Below, piece by piece: positions 37,401-50,501 of a DNA stretch of 64,000 bases. Position numbers and translations under genes: made by a program. Below the pieces are notes generated by a model. The model had not been told where the DNA came from and did not search any database. It was given only the letters and a program-made list of their open reading frames with translations. Every line of letters begins with the position of its first letter. Position 1 is the stretch's first letter. Source of the DNA: Acanthornis magna (lineage: Eukaryota; Chordata; Aves; Passeriformes; Acanthizidae); the NCBI GenBank assembly GCA_036785705.1, contig JAWUZG010000018.1, positions 6,545,501-6,609,500 of the forward strand, read 5' to 3'.

Positions 37401-39463
37401 TTGCCTTTCCTGGTTTTACAGCTGACAGTGCAGTGACTGTCACAAGTGCACTGTGAACTTGCTGCCTCTACCCTTGGACCTCCTAGTAAGTGTATAGGGA
37501 TTTCTTGCGTGGAGTACTCTCCGTTGCTGGGGATGGTGCAAGCCTGTGTTTTCTTGTAACTTGGACTGGACTCTGACACAAGTTCTGAGCAGATCTCATG
37601 CTGGTTTTGAGCTGAGCACTTCGCAAGGTAAAAGGAGCTGGGAAGAAAATTGAGTTGAGCCTTGCCAGCAAGTAATAAAATTTTTTAATCTGTGGTGCTT
37701 CTGGTTTCACACTGATAGAGATCATTATTTTCTAGTACCTTCCTAATGATGGTGTTTTTCTTCCTAATATTTATTCTCTTTTGCTTATGCTGTTAGATGG
37801 CTTACATAGTCTGTGTACTGAAATTCTGCTCAGAGATGAGGCTCTGTCATAGAGATCTATTCCATACATTGATCCTGCCATTGACTTCCCTTCACAGGAA
37901 CAGTGCCTGAATGAAGAAAATGCTACTGTGTTAATGCTACATACAGAAAAAGTCTCCTCTGTTCACAGGATCAGTTTTGTAGTATCAACGTGCAAAAGAA
38001 ACAGCTGAACTGATATTTCAGGCAGTTGGCTGTAGAACTGCATGGAAATGGGAGTGGAGGAGTGACTGATATCAACAAACCATCAAAAGCCACCGTAAAA
38101 CAAAACTAAAGCCTCTCCCATCCTGGAGAGATTTATAAATGGTGTCAGCAAGCAGATCTACTTCTCACCTGACTGGGGCTTACAGGTTAGCTTAGAATTG
38201 TCCTTGCAGAACAGGAACTTCTTTTACATCATCTACAGTGTGTCACCAGTTACACTGTGCTTCATCTGGACAGCCAAGTATGCTTTTTCTTTCCTTCCAT
38301 GAGCCAAGTAAACATAAAATCTAAACTGAAGATTTGATGATAGGGAAAAAACCTCTGTTGTTGCTCACTCTTTTAAAAGATCCAGCACTGTACTATAGGG
38401 CAGAGAACACTGTGGTATGAAACCAAATATTTCACTGAAGTCAGTATTACTAATTTCAAGTGAAGGTTTCCATGGGCTGTGTCTAAGGCCAAGTATGATC
38501 TAAATGTTAGTTGTCACTTAAAAGTATGTGATGAATAATGGGATAGAGACAGAGATGCATGGTGGGAAGGGAAGGAAGAGAAGGTTTTTATAGTAAAACT
38601 GTAGGGTACACTGATTTAGGATCACCATACTCTTTGTCCAGTACCACAGAGGGAGAAAATCCTAATCATGCCAAGAGCTGAACAGCTGTTGCCCTTCAGT
38701 ACAAACTGATGCCTTCAAGGGTGCATTTACAGAGAAATAAAACTGGGAGCTTGGAATGGGTACACATAACAGGACAGGCTAAGCCAATTAATCTCTAACT
38801 TTGCAACATGCATATACGTACATATATGTAAAGGTATATATCTATGTATTGGCAGTATATATATTTTTTCTATTCTCAAAGCAAAATAAGGTTTTGCATT
38901 TAATTTTAAATGTTTTCTCTTTGATCTGCCTCTTTAAATCTGATTGAGGGAAACAGAATGTTCTGTTATTGGGACATAAGCGGCTCTGCTATGCATTTCC
39001 TATTTTGAATGCTTTGGGATTGCTATGTGTTTTTGTAGTAATAAGTTAAATAAATAGACCTGTATCAGCAATTTTGAGCATATGAGCTTAGTGTGCACAC
39101 ATCTGTTGTGTATATTTGATGTATCCCCCCCGCCTTTCCAATAAGCCTTTTGAGATGCATCTTTTCAGTATAGTTATCCTGCAGTGCTCGGTAGTGTTGA
39201 CCGTGGTTCTGTGACCATAACCATAATATTCTGAACATAAAAGATAAATTCTTTTATCTGATCAGTTTTCTTTTCCTCTTTCTATGTAGCCTCTCTTTCT
39301 TCTGGTGAAGTGCTTCTATATTGAGTACGCTAATGAAGAAAAAACTGGCATACTGACATCTTAAATGTTGCTTGTGGTACCTTTACTGTTTGAAGTTTTT
39401 GAGAATTGGGAAGGACTTGGCAGTACCTGAGTGTGCACATGAATGATTTTTGCCCCTGCTGTT

Positions 39464-39503
39464 CTTGCTGGCAGATGGTCCTTGAAGGACTTTTGCCAGC
39501 AAG
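39464..39503. repeat. 40-nt hairpin with two-part stem
   Basis: CTTGCTGGCA (39,464-39,473) is the exact reverse complement of TGCCAGCAAG (39,494-39,503). After a small internal loop (GATG against TTT), GTCC pairs with GGAC around a TTGAA loop. Fourteen base pairs fit in 40 nt, in unique intron sequence. Confidence 0.8.
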
Positions 39504-39934
39504 TGCAAGTCAGAATAGCCTCGAGGAGTGACTGATACCAGGCAGCCTCTCCTTCTTGCTGAGCTCAGCAGAACAAGCCTGCCAGTGAGCCTGATCTATC
39601 ATTTTCAAAGTTATTTCATATTTTTTGTCTCAGAAATCACAGTAGCAGCAGAGCAGAGTGTTTAGCTCCCCATGAGAGTTGTCAAACATAACCAAATATG
39701 AAATTAAATGATTGTTGCAAAATAAATGTCTGGGAGAGTGAGTTTCCAGTCTTAATTCTGCAGTAACAGAAATACCTTTTAAAATATAAGCTTTAACTTA
39801 ATTTTTTGGTTCAAAACATTTCCTTCTGTAAAAAGCACAGTTAAGACAGTTTTGCAGGTTGGGGTGATCTTCAGGATGCCAGTAAATGTTGGTCTGTAGC
39901 ACCACTCTCACACCATAATAGTTCTGTATAGAAC

Positions 39935-40525
39935 TGTTGTGGTTTCACCACCTCCAGCAGTCAAGCCCCTGGCAGCTGCTTGCTCGCTCCCCCACCAGCA
40001 GGGTCAGGGACAGAACTGGAAGGGTAAAAGCTGGAAAACTCATGGGCTGAGATGAAGACAGTTTGAGAGGGAAAGCAAAAGCCATGCACACAAGCAAAGC
40101 AAAACAAGGAATTAATTCACTGCTTTTCATGGGCAGGCAGGCGCTCAGCTATCTCCAGGAGAACAGGGCCTATCACATGTAACAATGACTTGGAAAGACA
40201 AACATCATCACTCCAAATGTCCCCACCCTTCCTTCTTCTTCCCCCACTTTATAGACTGAGCATGATGCCACATGGTCTGAGATAACCGTTTGGTCAGTTG
40301 GGGTCACCTGTCCTGGCTGTGGCTCCTCTCAAGTTCCCACTCACCCCCCACATTTCCTTGCCAGTGTGGCTGTAGGAAAAGCAGAAAAGGCCCTGGTTCT
40401 GTGTAAGTGCTGCTCAGCAATTAAAAAAAAAACCCTATATTATCAACCCTGTGTTCAGTACAATTCCAGAACATAAGACTATACCAGCCACTGTGAAGAA
40501 AATTACCCCAGCCAAAACCAGCACA
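39935..40525 (-). mobile_element. Solo LTR of an endogenous retrovirus (passerine-type)
   Basis: On the plus strand the element runs TGTTGTGGTTTCACC…GCCAAAACCAGCACA, bounded by TG and CA. Read on the minus strand it begins TGTGCTGGTTTTGGCTGGGG and ends in GTGAAACCACAACA, a layout I know from songbird LTRs. A TATA box lies at 40,247-40,254 (minus TATAAAG), preceded on the minus strand by CATGCTCAGTC. The minus-strand GGCTTTTGCTTTCCCTCTCAAACTGTC stretch matches the usual R/U5 region. No internal viral sequence or second LTR is adjacent, so it is a solo LTR left by recombination. Flanks (AGAAC / TTAAC) share only AAC, an imperfect or decayed target-site duplication. Confidence 0.85.
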
Positions 40526-42447
40526 TTAACCAGATTAAAGCAGAGAATATGTATTTAATAATTAATGGTTTGTTTTTCTGTAAAATAGTGGAACTTTATT
40601 TTGTGGATGAGAGTTCCTCTCTTTGTATTAATTCTTTTTGAATTAATATTTCTCATTCCTTCTTAGTTGTTCCAAATCCTGCCCTGAACACTTGTTCTCT
40701 GCCCGACCTCTAATACTGTGGATTAAAAAAAAAAAAAAGAATTCCAGATGGTTCACTTCATAGAATGAGGGCACCTTTATTTGAAAGGCATTTACATGAG
40801 TTTAAAATCCAGGAAAGAAAATAAACCATCTTAATCAGTGGTCCTTAAAAATTATGTATGCAGTTTCAGACAGCCATGACCGTCGTGTGACACTGGAGAA
40901 GTATCTCGCAGACTTCTCACAGGCCATCATAGCTAACTGAGCTAACCAAGCCTGGTGAAAGTCTGTCTTACGTTGGTATGTATCCCATACCTTCTGATCT
41001 CTCCTGTAATTTCTGCAGGAGCAGGTGGTTTGCAGCAGCTTTGCAGAAGTGGGGTTTGGTATCCGTGTTTGGTATTTGGTCCCCTGTGTGCCCCTCATGG
41101 ACCAAAGCAGATACCTTTTAATAATCTTGTGATGGATGTCTGTCAAACTGCAGAATTCCAGTCTGAATTCCGGGCCTTCCTCTCTGTGCCACCAGGCTTG
41201 GAAGAAATGCAGGAGATAACAAAGAAATTATTTGACAGAAATGCCAGTTAAAATACTACTCTTACTCACATTTTATTTGGTTGTGGTAATAATTGCAAGG
41301 TATCAGACTTGATGGGTGAATAAAGTTTCTTTTCATTGAAAAAGGTTTGTAGAAAGAAGATACCAACCATGATGATACTATATGAAAAACCCGTACCTCA
41401 AGAATAAAAGTTTCCACGGGCTTTGATAATTCAGAGATTTAATCAAATGTGCTGTTCAACTCTGCCCTGAATCAGGATCAGATGCATATCTTTGTTGTTA
41501 TTTAAACTGTGATAGCACTGAGTCACTAGGCACAGCTGGCTCCTCCACAAGGAGGTGGTTTCTGCCCAGAGGAAAGCAGTGTTAACCGTGAGACAAGAAG
41601 AGACACTGTGAGGATATATTAAAACAGAGGGAACATGAGGTCATGGTGACTGGTCAGCACGAGAAGCAGCTGTAATAGGAACCTGGCTGCCGAGTGTCTT
41701 TATTTTATGATAATCCATTTGTTGCAGTGCCCTGAGGAATATGGTTTGTTTTAGCTCAGCTCCAGAGTTGAATGTAGATCGAGCTGATCATCCTGTCTCT
41801 GAAAACATTCTTTATGTTGAAAATATTCTCACGTTGCCCTTCATCACTATTTTCTGCAAATAATGATGCAATAATAATAATTGCTTCTAAAATAGCTGAG
41901 CAACTGTACTCATACTCTGTTGTGTGACACTGTCCTCGAATACCCTGGCACTCCAGTGATTACTCCAAAAAACTTAAGATTAGCCAGAGAACTTTGCTGG
42001 TTACCAGTGAGCTATGAAAACATTTCAGCGAAATATATAGAAATGCACCTGAGGCTTCCTCAAAAAACTGCAACATAAATGTGCAGAAAGAGAAAATTCA
42101 TGGCAGTCATCTTCTTTGGAGAAACTTAGAGGACTTCACATGGGTGACAGAGTCCTAAGCATTTTAATCCTAGTGTAAGTAGGTTTGACATGAATGTTTT
42201 TATGTTTATTTAAAAGGTATGTAAAAATTGTCACTGTATTGTGTAGTTTTAATGTAATGCAATAAATATATAAGCCTCATAATGGGGACCTGCCATGCCT
42301 TGAGTGCTCTCTCTGTCCACAAATGGCCCTTCAGTGAGGTAAAGGACTGGGGGGGCAGGGGTCAGGACAGAGCAAAGCACTCTCCAAAGTGGCTTTTCTG
42401 CAAAGATGTTATTTTCTTGTCTGCTGCCAGACTCCAGGCAGACTCGG

Positions 42448-42470
42448 TCTCTCTCTCTCTCCCTCTCTCT
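42448..42470. repeat. (CT)n microsatellite
   Basis: TCTCTCTCTCTCTCCCTCTCTCT with one interruption, in intron 1. Confidence 0.9.
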
Positions 42471-45400
42471 GTCATGGAATTCTAAGCCATAATTGATTCA
42501 TAATCTATCCTCAGAGATTTTTTATTACTCTCTCAGTTATTCCTAGCTAAACCGGATTTGAATTGAGTTCAGCTGGTCTCAGCAACAGATGTCAGGTATC
42601 ACTGAATAATGAGGGGTCATGTAGGAGAAAGCCAAAAATATTCACTATTTCTGTAATCTTGACCAAATGAATTTTTACTCACTGCATGTTTTTCAAAATA
42701 GTTTTGTATTTTCACTGTTAGTGAAATACTGGGAGATAAATGATGTTTGAGTATTGCTGTGGAATTGAGTAAAATTATATTGGGAATGTGTATTTCTCCA
42801 GTTTACTTTTAATTAATTTTTCACCCATTATTTAATTTAAAAATAAAGAGAATTGCAAGTAGTGCCATGAATCAATATGTGTCCTGAACTGCAGAGCAAG
42901 TCATTTTTATAAGAGGGCAAGCCCCTGTGTTTATAGTAAATCAAGTTCATTATCTTTTGAGCTTCCTGATTAAAGTTATTAGTCATTTATGCTGATACAA
43001 AGCCATCAGTGAATACTTTGCTTTGTTTCACAAATATTAAATCTTAACTTGTTCTGTAAGGGTCATTGGTTATAAACAGCTGAACATTGCAATGTAGATT
43101 TGTTGTTTGGTAAGTGGTGAGGTAGTTTTTGCCAATGCAAATTAATACACCAGGCAACTCTCCTGCAGTTAGAACAAGCTGCCTTGAAGGCTGTGACATG
43201 CAAACTGGTTTAAAACGCCCAATAGGACAAAGCAGGTGGAGCTGGGTAGGGAGCTGGTAGGAAGTGATGCTCAGTGCTGAGGGTCTCAGGTCAGTGAGGG
43301 TCCCCAGGCTGCCCAGGAAGGCTCTGTGGGCTTCCCCACGTCTGCAGTGGCCGTGCTCAGAGCTGCCCATTCCCGCAAACCACTGTGGAGGGCTCTGGTT
43401 AATGTCATTCGCAAAATATTGGGGAATTTGAGAACTGCATGTGCTTTTATATCTGCAGAATACTGCTGTTACCTCAGGGGCTTCAGTTTGGAATGCTAGT
43501 GTCTCACCCCAGCTAGGTATTAAAAAGGTCATTGCCAAGCTAAAATTCCTGCTTTAGAGAAAAGCATGCATGAGTTTGTTCTTCCTCCTGCTCTTTAGCT
43601 GTTGGTAAGAGTTGTGTCTTCTGGGGTAGGGTCAACCACAGCATATTTTTCAGTATGAAAACAATTGTGTTCCTCTGGAAAGTTTCTCTGTTTCCAGGCA
43701 CCAGTTCTGACCAATGACTTGGCATCATTTTTATAGAAGTTGCCCTTAGACTGGAATAAATCCATACATTGAGGGTAGAAATTCAGAAGTCTCCTGAGTT
43801 GTTTTGTGGATGTTAGTTGGGTGTGCCTATGCTCACAGGTAGAACTAAATAGGATGAGCCTGATAATTTCAGTGTAAGTCTAACTTTTCCTCTGAGTATC
43901 AAGTGTTACAGGATCTGTGAAAATGTAACATTAGAAAGGACCTAATGATCTACCTTGACTGCAACTCTTATTTAAAGGAAAGAAGTCTTCTTTCTGCTTT
44001 GGTTTCTTTGTGCAATTCCAATTCAAGGGTAATTGTGAGTCTCTAAATTCTTTCTTTTCATATTAGATTACATCCTTTCGGGTTAAAATAAGGGAAACCT
44101 TTCCAGCAGTTACTTTGGTCACCTGCTGCGCAAGCTAATAATGCCATGCTAATCTCAAAAGGAGTGTCAGTCACAGTCACATTTGAATTTCAGTGTTTCA
44201 GGAAAGAGACAATCAAGAGAGGGAAATTAGCTGAACTAGCGCTATGTTGTACTACTTGATTTTTAAATCTGCAGTCAATCAAATACATCAAGAATGGAAG
44301 GTGTGTTTTTAAGGAGGTACAGGTTTGTTTACAGGATTTTTTTGTGAATTTTAATTGTGAAATATTAATAAGGAGATGTTACTATAGGTTCTTTTTTCTT
44401 CTAGCTTATACTCCAGTGAGAAATAAATAATAGCATATGGGGTGAGGATTTGAGAGATTCAGCTTATAAAAGAGGGTAATTGTGACTAAGTGCAGGTTAA
44501 CACATGAGCTCTGGCATTTGTTTTCCTGTTGTTAGTGATGAAATGCTGCACAATTTTCACAAGGAAGCTTAAGTGTGCTTTAGACAAAGACTTAACATAT
44601 GCTTGGACAAAGAAAATAGATATTTCTCAGAGAATTCTAAGCATTCTAGCATTTTCCACGCTAAAAAAAAAAAAGACAAGAAGTCTAAAAGGATGAACAC
44701 TGTAATTTGAAAAGAAAATAGGTACTCGTGACTGTTCACCACCTGGATATTAATGCAGGCAATTACCAGGTCCTGCCTTTCAAACATTATTATGTTAGAA
44801 CAAGAAAAAAAGCCTATGTTATATTTTATATGACCTTTCTAATACTATGTATACACATATAGATTTTTGTTATTTGTCTCTGATTCACCAAATGTTTCTT
44901 ATGTGTGGCTCAAGGCATTTATTTATTGCAAGGCTTCAAGCTGTGGTAAGCAAGGTCATAGATTAAGAATTGATTTCCACAGTTGCTCTAGCATACAAAC
45001 TAAATTTCTCTTGGTTGGTTATAGAAACTACAGATGGGCATAAATTCGGCTTTTCAACATTGTCTTGAAAATTAATGTTAAAGCAAATGAGAAAATACTC
45101 TGTATGTATTGCATGCTTCATTTAGACCTTCAGCTAAAACTTAAGGAAAGCAAATTGGTTTTGTTCTGCAAACTACTAAGTAAAACTATGCTAATAATAA
45201 AGATGGTGGATTTTTTATTTCACTTGTTCTTTCTTGCTGACTTTATTTTTTTAATTCAAATTTCCCATGCAGTTTCTGTCAAATCCTGTTTTGATCAATA
45301 TCTTGGTTAGTCCTTTTTTTTTAAATATACGCTTCTAGAGTCATAGCCAAGTGCAATAGGAATGTTGGTTTCAAAATGCAATGTAGCTTCTCTTCTTTGG

Positions 45401-45540
45401 AAACAGATAGTCCTTCTAGAAATAGAAAAATCCTACTGTTTTATTAGCATTGTCTCTAATGTGAAGCACATGATCTTTTTAAACTGAAGACCATATTTAG
45501 ACTGAACTGAAAATTCACTTTATCAAGGAGGTATGTTCTG

Positions 45541-45615
45541 GGGGTGTTTTTATGGTGTTCTTATGGGTGTTCATGGTGTTTTTATGGGTGACAACCCCTG
45601 TGTTGTGGGTTGTCA
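45541..45615. repeat. Short tandem repeat followed by a perfect 9-bp hairpin
   Basis: GGTGTTTTTAT, GGTGTTCTTATG, GGTGTTCAT and GGTGTTTTTATG stand head to tail (about 45,542-45,586). They are followed by TGACAACCC (45,589-45,597) and its exact reverse complement GGGTTGTCA (45,607-45,615) around a 9-nt loop. No family is recognised. Confidence 0.8.
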
Positions 45616-47289
45616 TGGGTTTTGCTTTTAAGGTGTGCTTTGTGTTGGTAACAGTAGTAGAGCTTAACTGTATGCAAAAATCAATTTGTGTAAATGTCAA
45701 ATTCACTTTTTGATGAATCTTTGCAGCAATACACAGATTCCTACTGACTATGTAATAAATCTCAAGTTGGAGAAATTGGCTTCTTAGACACATCTTTAAA
45801 GAAAATATTTCTCATATAATACCCTGCCCTCTGTTATTGAATTAGTATGCCTAGAACAGAAACCATAATATGTAGTATATGTTTTCAGATCACTATCAAC
45901 ATCACCAGGTGGCTTTAAAAAATACTAGCTTGGCCTCTACTGTTTGTGCACATGTCTAAGTTACTATTTTTTGCAAGATTATTTTTCTAAGATAGCAGAG
46001 AATATTGTGTTAGCTTGATGGGAATTCTGGTTTTGCAGAGCACAGTCCACATTGAACCTTATAGCGCTGGCCCACAGGGGAGTAGTGTGTTAAAGGTTTT
46101 GTGGTACTCTGTTCTGCTAAAACAATGGCTGAATTGCCAACCCTTTTGCACATTAGTGCATGAAATAACTTTCTCACAGTTGTCATGATAGGTATGGAAA
46201 GAAAAGCAGTTGGAAAGAAAAGTGCTATGTGATTGGGAGCAGTAAAACAGTTTGGTGAGTAAAACAGGTAGGGACTTGAAATATAAACTTTATGAAGGAA
46301 AACATGTATGGAAATGAAATACCTCAGAAATCACTCCTCTTTCATGTTCAGATGGATATTTTTGAGAAACAAAGTTGTGGATTTAATCTATTGGTAATGA
46401 TTTTTATCCTCTCCCTGAACTGTATTTTGCAGGATTAGAATACACAGATCTCCTTTCATGGCTGTTCCCAGCAAATCATTGGTTTTAGCACTTGACCTTA
46501 TTTTGCAAAATTTTTGAGTGGCAGCTTATTTTAACATATTGAAAAGTAAGGTTTTTGTCAATGTTTAAAGCCCCCATGTCTATAACAAACTTCCTTTTGA
46601 CTTAATTGAGATTTCCATATGGAGATACCTCAAAAAAAAGCACCTTTGTGGTGAAAGACGATGAATCTATTCAACTCAGACTTTCTCTGAATAATAAAAC
46701 TGTCTCACCGAAAGCCTTGTTAGGCAGGAATTATGATTATCAAGTCTGGTAGTCAGGAAGACTTGTTGTTAGTGTATTACTGCAGAACAACTCAAGCATG
46801 GTCATGCCTGACTGAATACAAGATTTATGCCCATTTCTAAAACGTGGATTTCTTTTTCTGAAAAACACTGAAATATGTATGAAGAATTTTGGACTGATTC
46901 ATTAACTTTGAATAAATTCCTACGATAAACGAGTGAAATGAAGAGAAAGCAAAAATAACTAGCTTAGCAGGACTCCTTTTGTGAGGTTGGCTGCCTGCAG
47001 AGACACAGGACTACTAAAGAGAGATCACTGATAATTCATTGTAGATCCATTTGATGATAAACTTCGAGAAACAGAACCTTTTCAGAAGCAGATGTGGTAC
47101 CACCCTCCGAGATTTATGGGCAGGAGTTGACAGCGTAAATGTGAGGAGCATCTGTCTAGCTGCAGCCTAGAAGTTTGGGCTTATGTAGGAATCCGTTGTT
47201 AAAGATTTTGATTGAAAAAGTGCACCCGCAGCATGTATTTGAGACTCCTGGGGTCTTTGTGTTAGCAGAGAAGTGTGCTAGTTGACTTA

Positions 47290-47733
47290 GGCACCCAAAG
47301 ATGATCAGAGGCCTGGAGCAGCTCTCCTGTGAAAAAACAGCTGAGAAAATTGAGGTTGTTCAGCCTAGAAAAAAGAAGGCTCTGGGGTGACCTCATTGTG
47401 TCCTTCCAGTACCTGAAGGGGGCTGCAAGGGAGCTGGGGAGAGACTTCTAGCAAGGGGATTTATTGACAGGACAAGTGGTGATGGCCTGAAAATGAAAGA
47501 GGGAAGGTTTAGATTGAATATTAGGAAGAAATTATTCTCTGTGGGGATTGTGAGACACTTAAATAGGTTGTCCCTAGAAGTTGTGGTTGCCTTATCCCTG
47601 GAAGCATTCAACGACAGGGATAGGGCCCTGAGCAACTTGGTCTAGTGGAATGTGTCCCTGGCCATGGCAAGTGGTTGGAACTAGATGATCTTTAAGGTCG
47701 CTCCCAATCCATACCATTCAAAGATTCTGTGAC
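47290..47733 (+). mobile_element. CR1 LINE 3' fragment
   Basis: A 440-nt 5'-truncated CR1. It starts at the ORF2 end (GGCCTGGAGCAGCTCTCCTGTGAA, TTGAGGTTGTTCAGCCTAGAAAA, GGCTCTGGGGTGACCTCATTG). It runs through the 3' UTR (GTGGTTGCCTTATCCCTGGAAG, CCTGAGCAACTTGGTCTAG, GGAACTAGATGATCTTTAAGGTC) and ends in AAGATTCTGTGA. Frameshifts and stops mean it is noncoding. Confidence 0.93.
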
Positions 47734-50366
47734 TTGAGTCTTCCCTTTGCATTTTAATTCTGGCATGTTTGTTTTTATCTCAGCACTTGATGTGAAATCT
47801 AGAAAACTATGGTCTTGCTGACTTTAATTGAAGAATTAAACTTGTCAAGTTCCCTGAAGGTTTAAAGTGTGCAAATATAAATATTCTTATAATACTTGGA
47901 TTTTTGTAACACAGTTTGTGCTTCTTCATACGTTGTTATCAAAATGTACATACACTCCAGTGGTAGTATTACGTTACATTAGTGGGGATTAATGCTGCAA
48001 AATCCAATATCTGCAGCCGGAGGGTGAACCACATAATTTCAGAAAGATCAAGGGACTGCAGTCATTTACATTTGATTGGGCTTTCTTGGATGCATATGCA
48101 ATTTCTGTGCACCCCACTGTACAGCACTTGGAGCCAGGCTCTGGTCTGAAGAAGGCGACTAATGAGTGCAATTATCGGTTGCTCTTTCATCCACACATCT
48201 GCTTGGGAACATAACTCCTTGGCACAGGTTAAAACAGCAGTGAGGCTTTTTTAACCACTCTGAGAGAAGAAATAGAAATCATGCAAGTATTTATGCATTC
48301 TTGACTTCATCTTTCTGCCACCCACTGCCTTGCTCTGACATGGATGGTTCTGTGAGCTGCACTCAGGCAGAAGTTGTGAACAACTGGTCTTGCTCAGACT
48401 CTTCCTGAGCCTCCTTCTGTGTTTTGTTCCCTCAACACCAGAAATACCTTCCCTGGGACTTCCCTAAGATTTAAGTAAGCATGTTCATTGGGTTTTTTCC
48501 CCTCTCGTGATCGCAGTTTCATCAAGGACCAGGTGACAGCGCCAAATGATGGTTTGGTCACATGCGGCTTTATTCTTTCTTTTGATGGTGGAAAATGGGT
48601 AGTACTCTATGATGTTACAAGGGAGAAAGATTTGAATGAGGAAGATGATCAAGAAGCTTCCAAGCTATGAACTATGTCACCAAAGGAGTCTTGTAATGTA
48701 GGTTTCAAATGCCCTGTAATTTAAAAAGTATCAAGCCTGTTCCTGCATTCTGTTTTACAACAACTTCACTTTTACCACATCCTTCTCCGCTTCTCTACCG
48801 TGGAATTATTCCTTTGTGAAAGGGCTGACTTGAAACATTTCAGGTTTTTCTCTCTGATGTATAAGGGGTAAACATACAGCCAAGCGTGTAGCAGTTCTTT
48901 ACTAAGAATTCCACCTCTGTGGTTACTCCATTGCTGTGATTACATTTGAGCAGCCCTAGATTTCAGTACTGCTGCATCGTTTTGCTTTAACTTTTTAATT
49001 AAAAGTTTTCATAGCCAGAGAACAGAACAATAGGGGGTTTTGTATCTACTAACAGTGCCTTCCCCCCAACCCCCAAAGGTTCAGCTATGAGTGAAATGCT
49101 ATTAAAAGCAATATTGGTACAGATGCCAAGTGGGAAGAGACAGCAAGCATGTAATAAAGAACAATTCGTTTGTTTCACAATGAAATGTATATGAAACAAT
49201 AAATAATTTAAAAACAGGTTTTCTTCTGTTTATCTTCTTTTATTCTCAGTTTTCCATAAGAATAATAATAGTAATTTTCTAACTATGCAGCGAAGACTTT
49301 GGTTCCACTTACTGTCTTGGTAATCTTACACTGAAATGCTTGTATTTTTCAGTGCTGATACTTAATTTTAGAAATCAACCCTTATGCATTAACTGTCTAG
49401 AAATTTAGTACTTTCTACACCTATAGGTTTCGACAAAGGCATGCAGACTTCATTAAGTTAATCAGTATAAGACAAAATGAGGCATTTGATGGATTTTTCA
49501 TAAGGACATGCATTTTTGTTTACAGATAAGTGAACACATTAGGTTGTGCAACAGCTGTGTCTAAGTAGATGTAGAAGTAGGCATTTGTGCTGGGCACAAA
49601 TTATTTTTTCTCCACATATGCAGCCATAAGGCCCAGGTAAAAATGTAATATTTAGTTTCTAGACAGTGCACAATGTCCTTTGGCCAGTTACTTTATATAA
49701 ACATGTTTCTGTATTACTGCGCAGGTGGACTGTAGCATTCATCATAAACCCCTAGATCTGAGCAGATTAAGATGACCTTTCCAAAAGCAAACTTGCAGGA
49801 AGAGCTCTTACATTTGAAAGGCTGTGGTTGACTTTTTAAGGTTATGGTTAATTGTTCATCTGACGTGTTTGTCTAGAAAAAGTGGTACTAAATCCTGTGA
49901 CATTGACAGAACTTTGATCATGGGAATCCAATATTCGTTGCTTGAGGGCATTTGCTTTTATGATGAGGACCTTGGATTGTTAATGTTCTTCTGAGTATCA
50001 GCATTTGGAGCTTACATAGTTCAGGTGTAAATACACAGCCAGAGCTTGATACTATTACTGTTGTGTTTCATTTATTTATATGGTAAGTATTTTAATATTT
50101 TTAAAATTAAGTGTATGGATTTTTTTTTTTTAACAAACTAAAATTTTTACAATGGATACTTCATCACTAAAATTCAGTGTTATCGTGGATCCTTTCTGAG
50201 CCTTCACTCTTTGGAAAACTGCAGTAGCACACCCTCTGAAAAACATTCATGTGGATTGATAAGAAGATCTTGAATTGCTGATTCAAGATTAAGAAGAAGC
50301 ATCAGCAGCGTAAGATGGCTGTACTACAATTTTCACTCCATTGGAATTCTGCTCAGCCTTTTACAG

Positions 50367-50501
50367 TGCCATGAATGTTCTGTTCCATGGCATACACCTA
50401 CACTGGCTCAACCAGCGGAAAATCAACCCAAACATGCAGATGCTGAGAGAGATGCTTGAAGAAGCTGAAGAAATAGAGGTCATCTGGTGTGAGACTTCTA
50501 G
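50367..50501 (+). other. Weak exon candidate, 135 nt, open throughout
   Basis: GCCTTTTACAG|TG and TTCTAG|GTATGC bound a 135-nt stretch with one fully open frame (phase 2 in, phase 2 out) rich in Glu/Met (MLREMLEEAEEIEV). A second possible exon, GGCTGCAG|AGTGG…GGGAG|GTAGGG, lies at about 51,983-52,116. Neither phase fits PPP2R2C exon 1, and joining the two gives an early stop. They could be noncoding RNA exons or chance. Confidence 0.15.

Larger units (their letters stand above)
26951..39934 (+). other. PPP2R2C: PPP2R2C intron 1, middle part
   Basis: About 13 kb of mostly unique sequence. It contains a degraded CR1 (28,640-28,830), a TTTG microsatellite, the exon candidate at 32,371-32,462, a minus-strand AATAAA/A-tract at 34,115-34,136 and a hairpin at 39,464-39,503. 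The three overlapping minus frames at 37,035-37,579 arise from a locally stop-poor stretch and show no domain. Confidence 0.65.

Noticed and set aside
37035..37579. Three overlapping minus-strand frames (101-133 codons)
   Set aside because: Open in three frames at once with low-complexity Pro/Lys/Thr content and no domain; best explained by a locally stop-poor sequence.
43905..43975. ATTAGAAAGGACCTAATGATCTACC resembling an old CR1
   Set aside because: Too short and diverged to separate from chance.
48517..48670. Possible terminal exon after TTTTTTCCCCTCTCGTGATCGCAG, frame ending …DVTREKDLNEEDDQEASKL
   Set aside because: The acceptor looks good, but joining it to PPP2R2C exon 1 gives a stop after a few codons. 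No close AATAAA follows (nearest about 49,195) and no protein is recognised.
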